This document shows positions 18,863-27,793 of a stretch of DNA of 64,000 nucleotides, one piece after another. This DNA is from Deinococcus sp. AJ005 (GTDB lineage: Bacteria; Deinococcota; Deinococci; Deinococcales; Deinococcaceae): contig NZ_CP044990.1 in assembly GCF_009017495.1 (NCBI RefSeq), positions 3,204,001-3,268,000 on the forward strand, written 5' to 3'. The notes beneath the pieces were generated by a model, which ran no database searches, was not told where the DNA came from, and was given only the letters and a program-made list of their open reading frames with translations. Numbering within the stretch: position 1 is the first letter of the stretch; the number at the start of each line of letters is the position of its first letter. The position numbers were made by a program, and so were the translations under genes.

Positions 18863-18890
18863 CATCAACCATCTCCCATCAACCATGAAC
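18863..18890. repeat. Two-copy 14-bp tandem repeat upstream of alaS
   Basis: CATCAACCATCTCC is followed directly by CATCAACCATGAAC. Confidence 0.5.
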
Positions 18891-18907
18891 ATTCCCGGCC
18901 CCCGCGC

Positions 18908-18913
18908 TAAACT
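18908..18913 (+). promoter_or_regulatory. -10 element, leaderless start of alaS
   Basis: TAAACT, 7 bases before ATG 18921. It supports this start over in-frame ATGs at 18849 and 18885. Confidence 0.6.
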
Positions 18914-18920
18914 CGCCCGC

Positions 18921-21617
18921 ATGACTGCTCCATCCTCCACTCTGACCACCGCCGAGATCCGCGAGAAGTTCCTCAGTTTTTTTGAGAGCAAGGGCCACCT
19001 GCGCCTGCCCAGCGCCAGCACGATCTCGCCTGATCCCACGACGCTGTTCACGGTGGCGGGCATGCAGCCGTTCAAGGCGCAGTTCATGGGCGCACCCGCC
19101 CGCTTTGAGCAGGGCGCGAACAAGCGTGTGACCACCGCCCAGAAATGCCTGCGCGTCGGCGACATTGAGAACGTGGGGCGCACGCTGCGGCACTGCTCAC
19201 TGCTGGAAATGCTGGGCAACTTCAGCTTTGGCGACTACTTCAAGCGCGAATCGCTGACCTGGGCCTGGGAATTTCTGACTGACCCGGAATGGATGGGCCT
19301 GGACGGCTCCAAGTTGTACGCCACCATCTATGAGGACGACGAGGAAGCGTATGACATCTGGACGAAGGAAATCGGCCTGCCCGCAGACCACGTCCTGCGC
19401 TTCGGGGCCGACGAGAACTTCTGGCCCGCCGACGCGCCGAAGGAAGGCCCGAACGGTCCCTGTGGCCCATGCAGCGAAATTTTCTATGACCGGGGGCCGA
19501 AGTACGGCGACGACACCTGGGCCGAATACGCCGATACCCGCGAGAGCGCCCGCTTTCTGGAAATCTGGAACAACGTGTTTCCACAATATGACCGCCAGGA
19601 ACCGGGGCCAGACGGCACGCCGACGCTGATTGACCTGCCCTTCAAGAACATTGATACGGGCATGGGCCTGGAGCGCATCGCCACCGTCGTGCAGGACGTG
19701 TATGACTTTTACAGCAACGACGTGTTCGGCCCGATTGTCGCCAGGGTGGCCGAGCTGAGCGGTCATGCCTACGAGGGGCCGCAGAACGTCTCGCACCGCG
19801 TCGTGGCCGAGCATGTCCGCAGCGTCAGCATGGTGATTGCGGACGGCAGCACGCCCGGCAACACCGGGAGCGGCTACGTGATCCGCAAGATCCTGCGCCG
19901 CGCCAGCCGCCACGCCTACCTGCTGGGCCTGCGCGAGCCGACGCTGTACAAGCTGGTGCCGCTGGTGGTAGAGAGCATGGGCGACGCCTACCCCGAACTG
20001 CGAACGGAGCAGGCACGGGTGGAGGCGACGATCAAGAGCGAGGAAGAACGGTTTTTGAAGACTTTGGAAGGTGGGATTCAGCGCCTCGGCGGCCTGCTGG
20101 AAGGCATGGAAAAGGGTGCAGTGCTGGGAGGCAACGAAGCCTTCATCCTCTATGACACCTACGGCTTCCCCGTTGATCTGACCAAGGAAATTGCCGAGGA
20201 ATACGGCGTCAGCGTGGACGAGGCCGGGTACGCCGAGAGCCTGGAAAACGCCCAGAACATCGCGCGGGCGGGCAGCAAGTACGGCAAGTCCGAACTGTTT
20301 GGGGCGCAGGAAGCGCTGGAAGACCTGCCCCAGACCCAGTTTGTCGGCTACAACGATCTGGAGGCCGACGGCGAGGTGCTGGCCCTGATGGTGGGCGGCG
20401 AACGCATTGAACACCTGTCGGCAGGCGACGAGGCGACGGTGGTGCTGTCCCGCTCACCCTTCTACGCGGAGGGCGGCGGCGAGGTGGGCGACACCGGACG
20501 CCTGGAATGGGACAGTGTTAATGGTGAGCGGGGCGCGGGCGTGGTGCGCGACACCCGCAAGACCCCCGGCGGCGTCTTCCTGCATGACGTGGCGATTGAA
20601 TCCGGCGAGCTGAAACCCGGCCAGAGCGTGCGCGGCGTGGTTTCCGGCGAGCGGCACGCGACGCAGCGGCACCACACGGCCACGCACCTGCTGCACGCCG
20701 CGCTGCGGGCGGTACTGGGTTCCGGGGTGCGGCAGGCCGGGTCCCTGGTTGCGCCGGACCGTCTGCGCTTTGACTTCTCGCACGGCGCGGCCATGACGGT
20801 GGATGAACTCGCGGATGTGGAGCGGCTGGTGTCCCGCTGGGTCAGCGCCAACTTTCCCGTGACGTGGCAGGAAATGCCGATTGCCGAGGCGCGGGCGTCG
20901 GGCGCAACGGCCCTGTTTGGCGAGAAATACGGCGACACCGTGCGCGTGGTGCGTGTGGGCGGCGACGTGTCCTACGAGGGGCAGGCCGTGGCGAGCATGG
21001 AACTCTGCGGCGGCGCGCATGTCTCGCGCACCGGCGACATCGGCGCATTCGTCCTCCTGAGCGATGAGAACGTGGCCGCCGGGGTCCGCCGCATTGAGGC
21101 TTTGGCGGGCGAGACTGCAACGGAATGGCTGCGCGAACGCCTGCAACAGATGGCCCGCGTGTCCGCCATGCTCAACACCAACCCAGACGGTCTGGAGGGA
21201 CGCGTAGCTGGCCTGCAAGTTCAGGTCAAGGCTGCCGAGAAGGAAATGGTGGCGGTGCGCCGTCAACTGGCCGAGGCGCAGATGGGCGGCGGGAGCGGCG
21301 CGGCTTCCCCGGTGCGCGAGATGGGCGGCTTTAAAGTGGCATCCCTAAAGCTGAGCGGCATTGAGGGCAACGAACTGCGCGGCGCTGCCGACAAGCTGCT
21401 GGAACAGAGTGGGGCGGATATTGTCGTCCTCGCTGGGGATAAGGGTTTGGTGGTCAAGGCGACGAAAGACGCCGTGGCACGCGGAGCGCACGCTGGGCAA
21501 CTGGTGGGCAAGCTGGCGGCGGCGGGCGGCGGCAAGGGCGGAGGCCGCCCGGACATGGCACAGGCAGGGATTACGGATGCGGGGGCAGCGCTATTGGCTC
21601 TGGATACAGCGTTCTGA
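18921..21617 (+). CDS. alaS: Alanyl-tRNA synthetase
   Basis: 898 residues, a normal length. It charges tRNA-Ala with alanine. The class II catalytic core covers about 1-460 (EIREKFLSFFESKGHLRLPS, LRHCSLLEMLGNFSFGDYF, GMGLERIATVVQ). The editing domain has the zinc-binding HTATHLLH near residue 590 and CGGAHVSRTGD near 696. The C-Ala region at the end includes GGGKGGGRPDMAQAG. The frame is open from 18849, but the leaderless -10 and homology favour 18921. A minus-strand gene remnant overlaps its last 47 bases. Confidence 0.97.
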   Translation: MTAPSSTLTTAEIREKFLSFFESKGHLRLPSASTISPDPTTLFTVAGMQPFKAQFMGAPARFEQGANKRVTTAQKCLRVGDIENVGRTLRHCSLLEMLGNFSFGDYFKRESLTWAWEFLTDPEWMGLDGSKLYATIYEDDEEAYDIWTKEIGLPADHVLRFGADENFWPADAPKEGPNGPCGPCSEIFYDRGPKYGDDTWAEYADTRESARFLEIWNNVFPQYDRQEPGPDGTPTLIDLPFKNIDTGMGLERIATVVQDVYDFYSNDVFGPIVARVAELSGHAYEGPQNVSHRVVAEHVRSVSMVIADGSTPGNTGSGYVIRKILRRASRHAYLLGLREPTLYKLVPLVVESMGDAYPELRTEQARVEATIKSEEERFLKTLEGGIQRLGGLLEGMEKGAVLGGNEAFILYDTYGFPVDLTKEIAEEYGVSVDEAGYAESLENAQNIARAGSKYGKSELFGAQEALEDLPQTQFVGYNDLEADGEVLALMVGGERIEHLSAGDEATVVLSRSPFYAEGGGEVGDTGRLEWDSVNGERGAGVVRDTRKTPGGVFLHDVAIESGELKPGQSVRGVVSGERHATQRHHTATHLLHAALRAVLGSGVRQAGSLVAPDRLRFDFSHGAAMTVDELADVERLVSRWVSANFPVTWQEMPIAEARASGATALFGEKYGDTVRVVRVGGDVSYEGQAVASMELCGGAHVSRTGDIGAFVLLSDENVAAGVRRIEALAGETATEWLRERLQQMARVSAMLNTNPDGLEGRVAGLQVQVKAAEKEMVAVRRQLAEAQMGGGSGAASPVREMGGFKVASLKLSGIEGNELRGAADKLLEQSGADIVVLAGDKGLVVKATKDAVARGAHAGQLVGKLAAAGGGKGGGRPDMAQAGITDAGAALLALDTAF

Positions 21618-21726
21618 ATTTATCCCTCAGCGTCAGTTCCGGTTCGCCGCCTCCATGCAGGAGCTGACCATACTTGACGGGTGCGGCGTGCAACACGATC
21701 AGGTCAGCGGCGGGGCCACCGTCCAT
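21571..21726 (-). pseudogene. Possible gene remnant or 51-residue ORF
   Basis: The minus strand encodes MDGGPAADLIVLHAAPVKYG and continues to FRTLYPEPIALPPHP and a stop at 21571. The first half has genome-like codon use and reads like a fragment of a metabolic enzyme; the family is not recognised. It overlaps the end of alaS by 47 bases and the first 20-bp repeat upstream of the polysaccharide cassette. No ribosome site or -10 was seen. Confidence 0.25.
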
Positions 21727-21784
21727 CGGTTAACCAGACTGACCCTCGGTTGATCAGATTGACCCCCCGTTCACCTGACTGACC
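21727..21784 (+). promoter_or_regulatory. Three 20-bp phased direct repeats, likely operator
   Basis: CGGTTAACCAGACTGACC (21727-21744), CGGTTGATCAGATTGACC (21747-21764) and CCGTTCACCTGACTGACC (21767-21784) have an exact 20-bp period. The last abuts the -10 of the beta-helix gene. The spacing of about two helical turns suits repeated binding of one regulator to one DNA face. ACCAGACTGA recurs at 25971. Confidence 0.6.
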
Positions 21785-21790
21785 TATAGT
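21785..21790 (+). promoter_or_regulatory. -10 element, leaderless start of beta-helix gene
   Basis: TATAGT, 8 bases before ATG 21799. Confidence 0.6.
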
Positions 21791-21798
21791 GGGCCTTC

Positions 21799-23007
21799 AT
21801 GCGCCCAGGTTTCCGCCTTCTGTCTTCTGTGATGCTGTGCCTTCTGATCGTCAGTCCCGTGGGCGAAGCCCAGACGATCAAGTACGACAAACCCATCGTG
21901 ATCCGCAAGGGCGGCACCTACCGGGGCAACTGGCAGAGCCTGGACCCCAAGGTGCCCGCCGTGACTGTGGCCACCAGCCAGAAGGTCATCATCGAGAAAT
22001 CCAATATCCAGAGCAAGGGCACGCTGATCTACACCGCGTTCACCAGCGCCAACCTGACGGTTCGCAACACCCGTGGCGTGGCGCTCAACCCGGACCGGCC
22101 CCTCAAGGAATACCGCTACCCTGGCCGTTTCCTGTCTGCCGAGGAATTTAAGAACATCGTGCTGGAGAACAACGAGATGATCGGGACTTCGGGGATTTAC
22201 CTGCGGGCCTACAAGGGCCAAGCGAAATTGGGGGAAACGATCAAGATCCTGCGCAACAAGGCCCTGAATATCGACGGGCGCTACAGCATGGGCAAGGGTC
22301 AGTATTCGGACAAGGAATACCGGTTGGTGCAGTTCGTGCAGTTCAACGCGGTCCGCAAGATCAGCGGTGCGGAAATCGCCTGGAATCAGGTCATCAACGA
22401 GCCGGGCAAGAGCCGTCCCGAGGAAAACATAAACATGTATCTGTCCAGCGGCGTGCCCAGCAGCCGGATCAAGATCCATGACAACTACATCCAGGGGGCG
22501 TATGCCGTCAACCCACGGGTCAGCACCTACGCAGGCGGCGGCATCAACGCGGGCGACGGCAGCGCCAAAACCGTGGCCGAGGCGGCAGGCCACATTCTGG
22601 TCTACAGAAATGAAGTCGTGGCCACGTCCAACAACGGCATTGCCGTGTCTGCCGGTCACGATATCGAGGTCTACAACAACCGCATCATCGCCAGCGGCTA
22701 CCTGCCCAGCGGGGCACCGATCCCCGCCCAGAATGTCGGCCTGTACGTGTGGGACGCGCGCGGGGACAAGGCCAGGAAAACTTTTTTTAACATCACGGTG
22801 CGCGACAATCTGGTGGCCTGGGGCAATCCCCTCAAAGGCCGGGATATCCAGAATCCCACCTGGTTTCCCGACTGCGAACCAAGGAAATGCTACGGCAACA
22901 GAGTCCTTCCTGGCCGCATCACCCTGACGATGGAACGCCAGGAATACACGCGCTGGCTGGCCAAGCTGAAGTCGGCCAAAATCACGGTGGGGCCGATTTC
23001 CAAATGA
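21799..23007 (+). CDS. Secreted right-handed parallel beta-helix protein
   Basis: 402 residues with a signal peptide (about 1-25, ending GEAQ). The body has short repeating strands with Asn ladders typical of pectate-lyase-like parallel beta-helices: FKNIVLENNEMIGTSGIYLR, SRIKIHDNYIQG, HILVYRNEVVATSNNGIAVS, HDIEVYNNRIIASG, ITVRDNLVAWGN. Enzymes of this fold cut or epimerise acidic polysaccharides. No catalytic residues could be assigned, so a lyase, epimerase or binding role all remain open. First gene of the polysaccharide cassette, under its own repeat-marked promoter. Confidence 0.8.
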   Translation: MRPGFRLLSSVMLCLLIVSPVGEAQTIKYDKPIVIRKGGTYRGNWQSLDPKVPAVTVATSQKVIIEKSNIQSKGTLIYTAFTSANLTVRNTRGVALNPDRPLKEYRYPGRFLSAEEFKNIVLENNEMIGTSGIYLRAYKGQAKLGETIKILRNKALNIDGRYSMGKGQYSDKEYRLVQFVQFNAVRKISGAEIAWNQVINEPGKSRPEENINMYLSSGVPSSRIKIHDNYIQGAYAVNPRVSTYAGGGINAGDGSAKTVAEAAGHILVYRNEVVATSNNGIAVSAGHDIEVYNNRIIASGYLPSGAPIPAQNVGLYVWDARGDKARKTFFNITVRDNLVAWGNPLKGRDIQNPTWFPDCEPRKCYGNRVLPGRITLTMERQEYTRWLAKLKSAKITVGPISK

Positions 23008-23178
23008 AAGTTTTCAGGTAAACGACTGCCTGTTGCCCATGGGTGCCTGAACCGGTTGGCTTCCAACATCTGGCCTTCAGCCGCCACGGTCTGCATACCC
23101 GCTACACCCTCTGCTCCTGGATGCGCCGGGGCCTGGAAACCTTTGCTTAACGGTCAATGTGATTAGCTCTGGACCAGA

Positions 23179-24345
23179 ATGCCCGATGCGCCGATACCAG
23201 AACACCGACCCTTGCGGGCCATTTTCGTTGACGTCCCGATGATTTACAGCAGCGGCATTACTCAGGTCATGTACAAGCTCGCCCGCCACCGCAAGCCCGA
23301 ACTGCTGGACATGATTAACGTAAGTCTTGACAAACCCAGTAAAACAATGACAGGGCTGTTTAATGCTTTCGGCATCCGCATCAGTCATGTTGGGAATTCC
23401 AGCATTCTGAGATCCGCACTCAATTTGAGGCGCGTTATAAAGCAGAGTTCAGCCGATCTCGTGGTGGCAAATTCGTTTCGCTGCTATCTGGTGGCAAAAC
23501 TCGCGGTTGCCGGGACTGGTAAGCCTGTAATGTACTGGATTCATACCATCAATCAGATTCACACGAGTCGCCTGAGAAGGATTCTTTTCCCCATCCTCAG
23601 CAAACGTGACGCGCTGATCTACGTTTCAAAGGCTGTTCGTGAGAATAACCGCCCCAGAGGACATCAGGGAATGGAAGCCGTGATCTATAACGCGGTTGAG
23701 GCACCGGAAATGATGCCAGAATGGCAGCCCTATTCCCCAGAGAAGAGGATTGAGTTCGGAATACCCGAAGACGCCATCGTTCTAGGATACACGGCCCAAT
23801 TCGTCTACTACAAAGACCACACCACCCTCTTAAACGCCTTCGATCACCTGTCACGGCGCATCCCAAACCTTTACCTTGTCCTTGTGGGCGGTGGACCAGA
23901 CCACACGGGAGCGGTAGCCAGAGCGAAGCAGCTCGCTGCCAGCGATAGGGTTCTCTTCCTGGGAATTCGCGAAGATGCCCGCGCCCTCCTTGGAATCGTC
24001 GATCTCTACGTTCACGTCGCACCTGAAGAGGCATTTGGTCTGGCCGTGGTGGAGGCCATGCTGGCCCAGCGACCAGTTATCGCCGCGCGGGCCTTTGCCC
24101 TGCCAGAGCTGATCCGCGACGAGGAAACTGGATTACTCTTTGAAACTGGCAACGCCCAGGATCTGGAACGGCAGATCACACGCCTTATTGAGAACCGTGC
24201 CTACGCCGCTCAGCTTGCCGCCGCCGGAGAGCAAGACTGCCGCCGCCGCTTTCCCCCGGAACCGTTCGCCCAACAGGTAACAGCGTTCTTGCAAAATGTG
24301 ATGTCCCGGCGCTCATCCCAGTCCCTGGTGCGGAAGAAGATATAA
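23179..24345 (+). CDS. GT4-family glycosyltransferase
   Basis: 388 residues with two Rossmann-like halves (GT-B). The C-terminal half has the sugar-nucleotide region typical of GT4: VLGYTAQFVYYKDHTTLLNA, LVLVGGGPD, VLFLGIREDARALL, and the EX7E motif in PEEAFGLAVVEAML. It should add a sugar to a lipid-linked polysaccharide intermediate at the inner membrane face. Donor and acceptor are unknown. Base composition is lower in G+C than its neighbours (29 of 60 in the row at 23401), hinting at transfer. Upstream, 23008-23178 holds no clear promoter. Confidence 0.9.
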   Translation: MPDAPIPEHRPLRAIFVDVPMIYSSGITQVMYKLARHRKPELLDMINVSLDKPSKTMTGLFNAFGIRISHVGNSSILRSALNLRRVIKQSSADLVVANSFRCYLVAKLAVAGTGKPVMYWIHTINQIHTSRLRRILFPILSKRDALIYVSKAVRENNRPRGHQGMEAVIYNAVEAPEMMPEWQPYSPEKRIEFGIPEDAIVLGYTAQFVYYKDHTTLLNAFDHLSRRIPNLYLVLVGGGPDHTGAVARAKQLAASDRVLFLGIREDARALLGIVDLYVHVAPEEAFGLAVVEAMLAQRPVIAARAFALPELIRDEETGLLFETGNAQDLERQITRLIENRAYAAQLAAAGEQDCRRRFPPEPFAQQVTAFLQNVMSRRSSQSLVRKKI

Positions 24346-24463
24346 CCGCATCAGCCGGGCAGCCCGTTTGTCGCTCGCTGCATTGCCAAACGATTCGCAC
24401 TTTATCTCCACGCTGTCACGTCCTCTGCCGGGATCGCCACTTTATTTGATAGCCAGGACATCC

Positions 24464-25948
24464 GTGAGTGAACTCAAGACCAAGACCGTCAACGCTATGA
24501 AGTGGAGCTATCTCTCCATGTTCGTTGGGCTAACCCTACAACTGTTTTTTGCCGCAGTCCTTTCACGGCTGCTCACCAAAGAGCAGTTTGCCGTCTGGGC
24601 TATTGCCGCCATCCTCCAGCGATTCGGACAATTCATCACTGATCTGGGTGTCGGACAGGCCATCGTCCAGAAAAAGACGCTCAGCCAAGAGGATATCCGG
24701 GCAGGATTCACGGGGGCCATGGTCCTGGGCATTCTGACAACAGTGATCGCCTGGCTCGTCGCGCCAGCAGCAAGCCGGTTCTATCCCGACATTCCAGATC
24801 TGGTTCCCGTGTTCAGGGGATACGCCTTGGTTTACGTTCTGAGCAGCGGGATCATCATTTCCGGGAGCCTTCTGCGCCGGGCGTTAAATTTCCGCCCAGT
24901 GGTGACCGCCGAACTGACCTCCTACGCCGTCGGCCACGGGCTGATTGGCCTGAGCGCAGCCTACCTGGGCTACGGCGCGATGAGTCTGGTCATCAGTGCA
25001 ATCTCACAGGCTGTCATTCAGCTTTTCCTGCTGTATTTTGCAGCCAGACACTCCCTTAAACCTATTTTTAAATGGTCCGCCTATCAGGGACTGTTCAGTT
25101 TTGGAATCAAGGCCACAGCCGTCAATCTGCTGGAATTTCTCAGTTCCACGCTCGATACGTTGATGATCGGGAAACTCTATTCCCCGGTGGCGCTGGGCGC
25201 GTATAGCCGGACCTTCAGCACCCTCGCCATGCCTGCAACAAACTTCGCCACCAGTCTGTCCAGGGTGATGGCACCGTCATTGAGCGCCGTGCAAAACGAG
25301 CCGGAGCGCCTTCGCCGCGCCTACCTGTCCGGGCTGCGGACCGTTGCGCTGATCATCAGCAGCGCCGCTGGCTGCATCTTCATTGACGCGCCGGAGATCG
25401 TGAAGGTGATGCTCGGCCCCAATTTCTTGGATTCCATCCACCTGATGCAGATCTTTGCCGTCTACATTCCTTTCGCCGTGATGACCAACCTGTCTGCGGT
25501 GCTGGCCGAGGCGACGGCCCGGTTAAACGTGAAAATTAAAATTCAGGCCGTGTATCTCGTGTTTCTGGCTCTGACCTTCTGGACGACCTACCGTCTGGGG
25601 GGTCAGATCGAGCAAATTGCCATGGTACTGGTGGCCGCTACCCTGCTGCGGAGCGTGGCGTTCGCCCTGGTGGCCCGGCAAATCATCGGGGGCAGTGGAC
25701 GTCAGATCGCAGGCTCCTACGGGCTGGGGGGACTGGCATTCATCGGTTCTGCCCTGGTGACCGCTGCCGTGGTGTTCTCACTGCGGGCGCTGAATGTTCC
25801 ACTCTCAGTCCTCTTTATCGTGGAACTGGCGCTGGGAGGCGCAGTGGTGGCGTCAGTACTGCTATTCGGCCCGGCCAGCGAACTCCAAGGTATGGCCCGG
25901 ACCAGTTTACAGCGGTTGCGCGGACGGCTGCTCAACTCTGCCGGGTAG
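24464..25948 (+). CDS. Polysaccharide flippase (Wzx-like)
   Basis: 494 residues with about 12-14 membrane helices, of the MATE/PST superfamily. KWSYLSMFVGLTLQLFFAAV, LSRLLTKEQFAVWAIA and GVGQAIVQKK near the N-terminus are typical of RfbX/Wzx transporters, which move lipid-linked sugar repeats across the membrane. GTG 24464 was chosen: AGGAC lies 6-8 bases upstream, and the frame before it (open to a TTG at 24368) is not membrane-like. It follows the GT4 gene and fits a Wzx/Wzy pathway. Confidence 0.9.
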   Translation: MSELKTKTVNAMKWSYLSMFVGLTLQLFFAAVLSRLLTKEQFAVWAIAAILQRFGQFITDLGVGQAIVQKKTLSQEDIRAGFTGAMVLGILTTVIAWLVAPAASRFYPDIPDLVPVFRGYALVYVLSSGIIISGSLLRRALNFRPVVTAELTSYAVGHGLIGLSAAYLGYGAMSLVISAISQAVIQLFLLYFAARHSLKPIFKWSAYQGLFSFGIKATAVNLLEFLSSTLDTLMIGKLYSPVALGAYSRTFSTLAMPATNFATSLSRVMAPSLSAVQNEPERLRRAYLSGLRTVALIISSAAGCIFIDAPEIVKVMLGPNFLDSIHLMQIFAVYIPFAVMTNLSAVLAEATARLNVKIKIQAVYLVFLALTFWTTYRLGGQIEQIAMVLVAATLLRSVAFALVARQIIGGSGRQIAGSYGLGGLAFIGSALVTAAVVFSLRALNVPLSVLFIVELALGGAVVASVLLFGPASELQGMARTSLQRLRGRLLNSAG

Positions 25949-26250
25949 CAGCGCATCCAGGCGGCGGCAGACCAGACTGAACCAGACAGTCAGCCGCCCA
26001 CGCCGGGACCACTTTGTTTATTTTTTATTAGCGGCCCGCCGCCTACCCTCTATTGCACCATGCGGTCTGGACAGAGTTCCACACCGTACTCTGGGAGAAG
26101 CATGTCTGCAAGCCATCTGTCCATCCTGTTCCACGGTCCCCAGCGGTCCTTGTCCTTCTCTGGAGCGGCCTTCCGTTCTTACCTGGCACATGTCTGGAAG
26201 GTGTGGCCACCGGCGCAGTTTCTGACCGGTCTCCTGGCGGGAGACGGCCT
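25949..26250. other. Gap inside the polysaccharide cassette
   Basis: It starts with ACCAGACTGAACCAGACAGTC (25971-25991), which echoes the repeats upstream of the cassette. An AT-rich tract follows (TTTATTTTTTATTAG, about 26018-26032), then a possible -10, TACCCT (26043-26048). A 64-codon frame from ATG 26060 ends in a TGA that overlaps the TTG start of the next gene, so it could be a coupled leader peptide. Its protein is not recognisable. This may be a second regulated promoter of the cassette. Confidence 0.4.
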
Positions 26251-27789
26251 TTGAAATCCATGCCGCTGCGGTCCCCCAGGACCAGGGGTGAGCTACCACG
26301 CACTGGCTGGGTGACGTGGCTGGCGTTGCTGATGGCCGCGCTGCTGGTGGGCGTTCTGGCCACCGAGCAGCCGCTGCTGGCCGGGGCACTGGCCGCCCTG
26401 ATGGTGTTGCTGGCCGGGCTGGTGCGCGTGTGGGACCGCCTGTCCCAGTTCGCCCTGGGGTTTATCGGCGTTTCGCTGATCGGTTACGCGTTTCTGGGCA
26501 AGGGCTACTCGTACATCGGGGTGCCGCCGCTGTTCGTGGGCGAGATGGCGCTGGGCGTGGGGTTGCTGGCGCTGTGGCGGGTGGGCACGGTGGGCATTCG
26601 CCATTACCGGGGGCTGCTGGCGCTGCTGGGTGTGTTCATGGTCATCGGCCTGATCAATACCGTACCGTACATCGGCCTCTACAAAATTGACGCGCTGCGC
26701 GACAGCGTGGTCTGGCTGTACGCGGCCTTCGCCCTGATCGTGGCGGGGCTGTTGCTGCGCCTGGGCTGGCTGGAGCGGGTCATCACGCAGTACGCCCGCT
26801 TCCTCCCATGGTTTCTGCTTTTTGCGCCCGTGAGTGTCGTGATCTTCAAGCTGTTCGAGAACAGCATCCCCGCGTGGCCGGGCAGCGATACGCCGCTGCT
26901 GTTCCCCAAGGGCGGGGATATCGCCGTTCATCTGGCGGGCATCGTGGCTTTCCTGCTCCTGGGCCTGCATCACCGCTTTACGTCACCAGAAAACCGCCGG
27001 GGCTGGCACGAATGGCTATGGTGGGGCCTGATCCTGCTGGGCATCCTGTCCATCTCCGAGGGGCGTGCTGGGCTGGTGACCGTCGGTGCCAGCGGGCTGT
27101 TCATCATTCTGCTGCGCCCCCGCAGCGGCTGGGGCCGTCCCCTGTATATGGTTGTCATGGTTCTGACGCTGCTGATCGCCACCAATTTCAAGCTTAACCT
27201 GGGTGGCCAGCGTGACATCTCTGCTGAATCCCTGCTGCTGAATGTCCAGAGCATCGTTGGGGATTCCGGCTCGGACGTGCGCGAGGGCACCCGCACCTGG
27301 CGGCTGGACTGGTGGAAGGAGATCGTGGACTACACCGTCTACGGTCCCTATTTCTGGACCGGCAAGGGCTACGGCATCAACCTGGCCGACTCTGACGGAT
27401 TTCAGGTAGAGCAGGACCACTCGCTGAGAAACCCGCACAACGGCCACATGACCTTCCTGGCCCGCTCCGGGGTGCCGGGTTTTCTGGCCTGGGTGGCGCT
27501 GCAACTGGCCTTCGGCTTCAGCCTGCTGCGCGCCTACGCCCGCGCCCGCGCCGCCCGGAACACGCTCTGGGCCAATCTGAACCTGTGGATCTTCGCGTAC
27601 TGGCTGGCTTTCCTGGTCAACGCCTCCTTCGACGTGTATCTGGAAGGGCCGCAGGGGGGCATCTGGTTCTGGTGCCTGTTCGGTTTTGGGCTGGCCGCCC
27701 TGGAAACCCAGCGCCGCCAGTTCGCCCTGTCCGAATCTCCCGCAGTTCCCTCTGCGCTGTCTGTTCCCACCGCCCTCAAGGAGTCCTGA
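26251..27789 (+). CDS. O-antigen ligase/polymerase-like membrane protein (Wzy-like)
   Basis: 512 residues with about 10-12 membrane helices. The Wzy_C/O-antigen ligase pattern is visible: a run of helices, then a large outer loop (about 340-410) with GTRTWRLDWWKEIVDYTV, WTGKGYGINLAD and HSLRNPHNGHMTFLARSGVPG. The His and Arg of that loop are family features. It either polymerises repeat units or joins the finished chain to its carrier. TTG 26251 is taken because GGGAGA lies 7 bases before it; ATG 26260 is the alternative. Confidence 0.88.
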   Translation: MKSMPLRSPRTRGELPRTGWVTWLALLMAALLVGVLATEQPLLAGALAALMVLLAGLVRVWDRLSQFALGFIGVSLIGYAFLGKGYSYIGVPPLFVGEMALGVGLLALWRVGTVGIRHYRGLLALLGVFMVIGLINTVPYIGLYKIDALRDSVVWLYAAFALIVAGLLLRLGWLERVITQYARFLPWFLLFAPVSVVIFKLFENSIPAWPGSDTPLLFPKGGDIAVHLAGIVAFLLLGLHHRFTSPENRRGWHEWLWWGLILLGILSISEGRAGLVTVGASGLFIILLRPRSGWGRPLYMVVMVLTLLIATNFKLNLGGQRDISAESLLLNVQSIVGDSGSDVREGTRTWRLDWWKEIVDYTVYGPYFWTGKGYGINLADSDGFQVEQDHSLRNPHNGHMTFLARSGVPGFLAWVALQLAFGFSLLRAYARARAARNTLWANLNLWIFAYWLAFLVNASFDVYLEGPQGGIWFWCLFGFGLAALETQRRQFALSESPAVPSALSVPTALKES

Positions 27790-27793
27790 AACG

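Noticed and set aside
23008..23178. Short frame reading SRHGLHTRYTLCSWMRRGL, loosely like a recombinase tail
   Set aside because: Too short and lacks the conserved Arg-His-Tyr layout of tyrosine recombinases; no other mobile-element part nearby.
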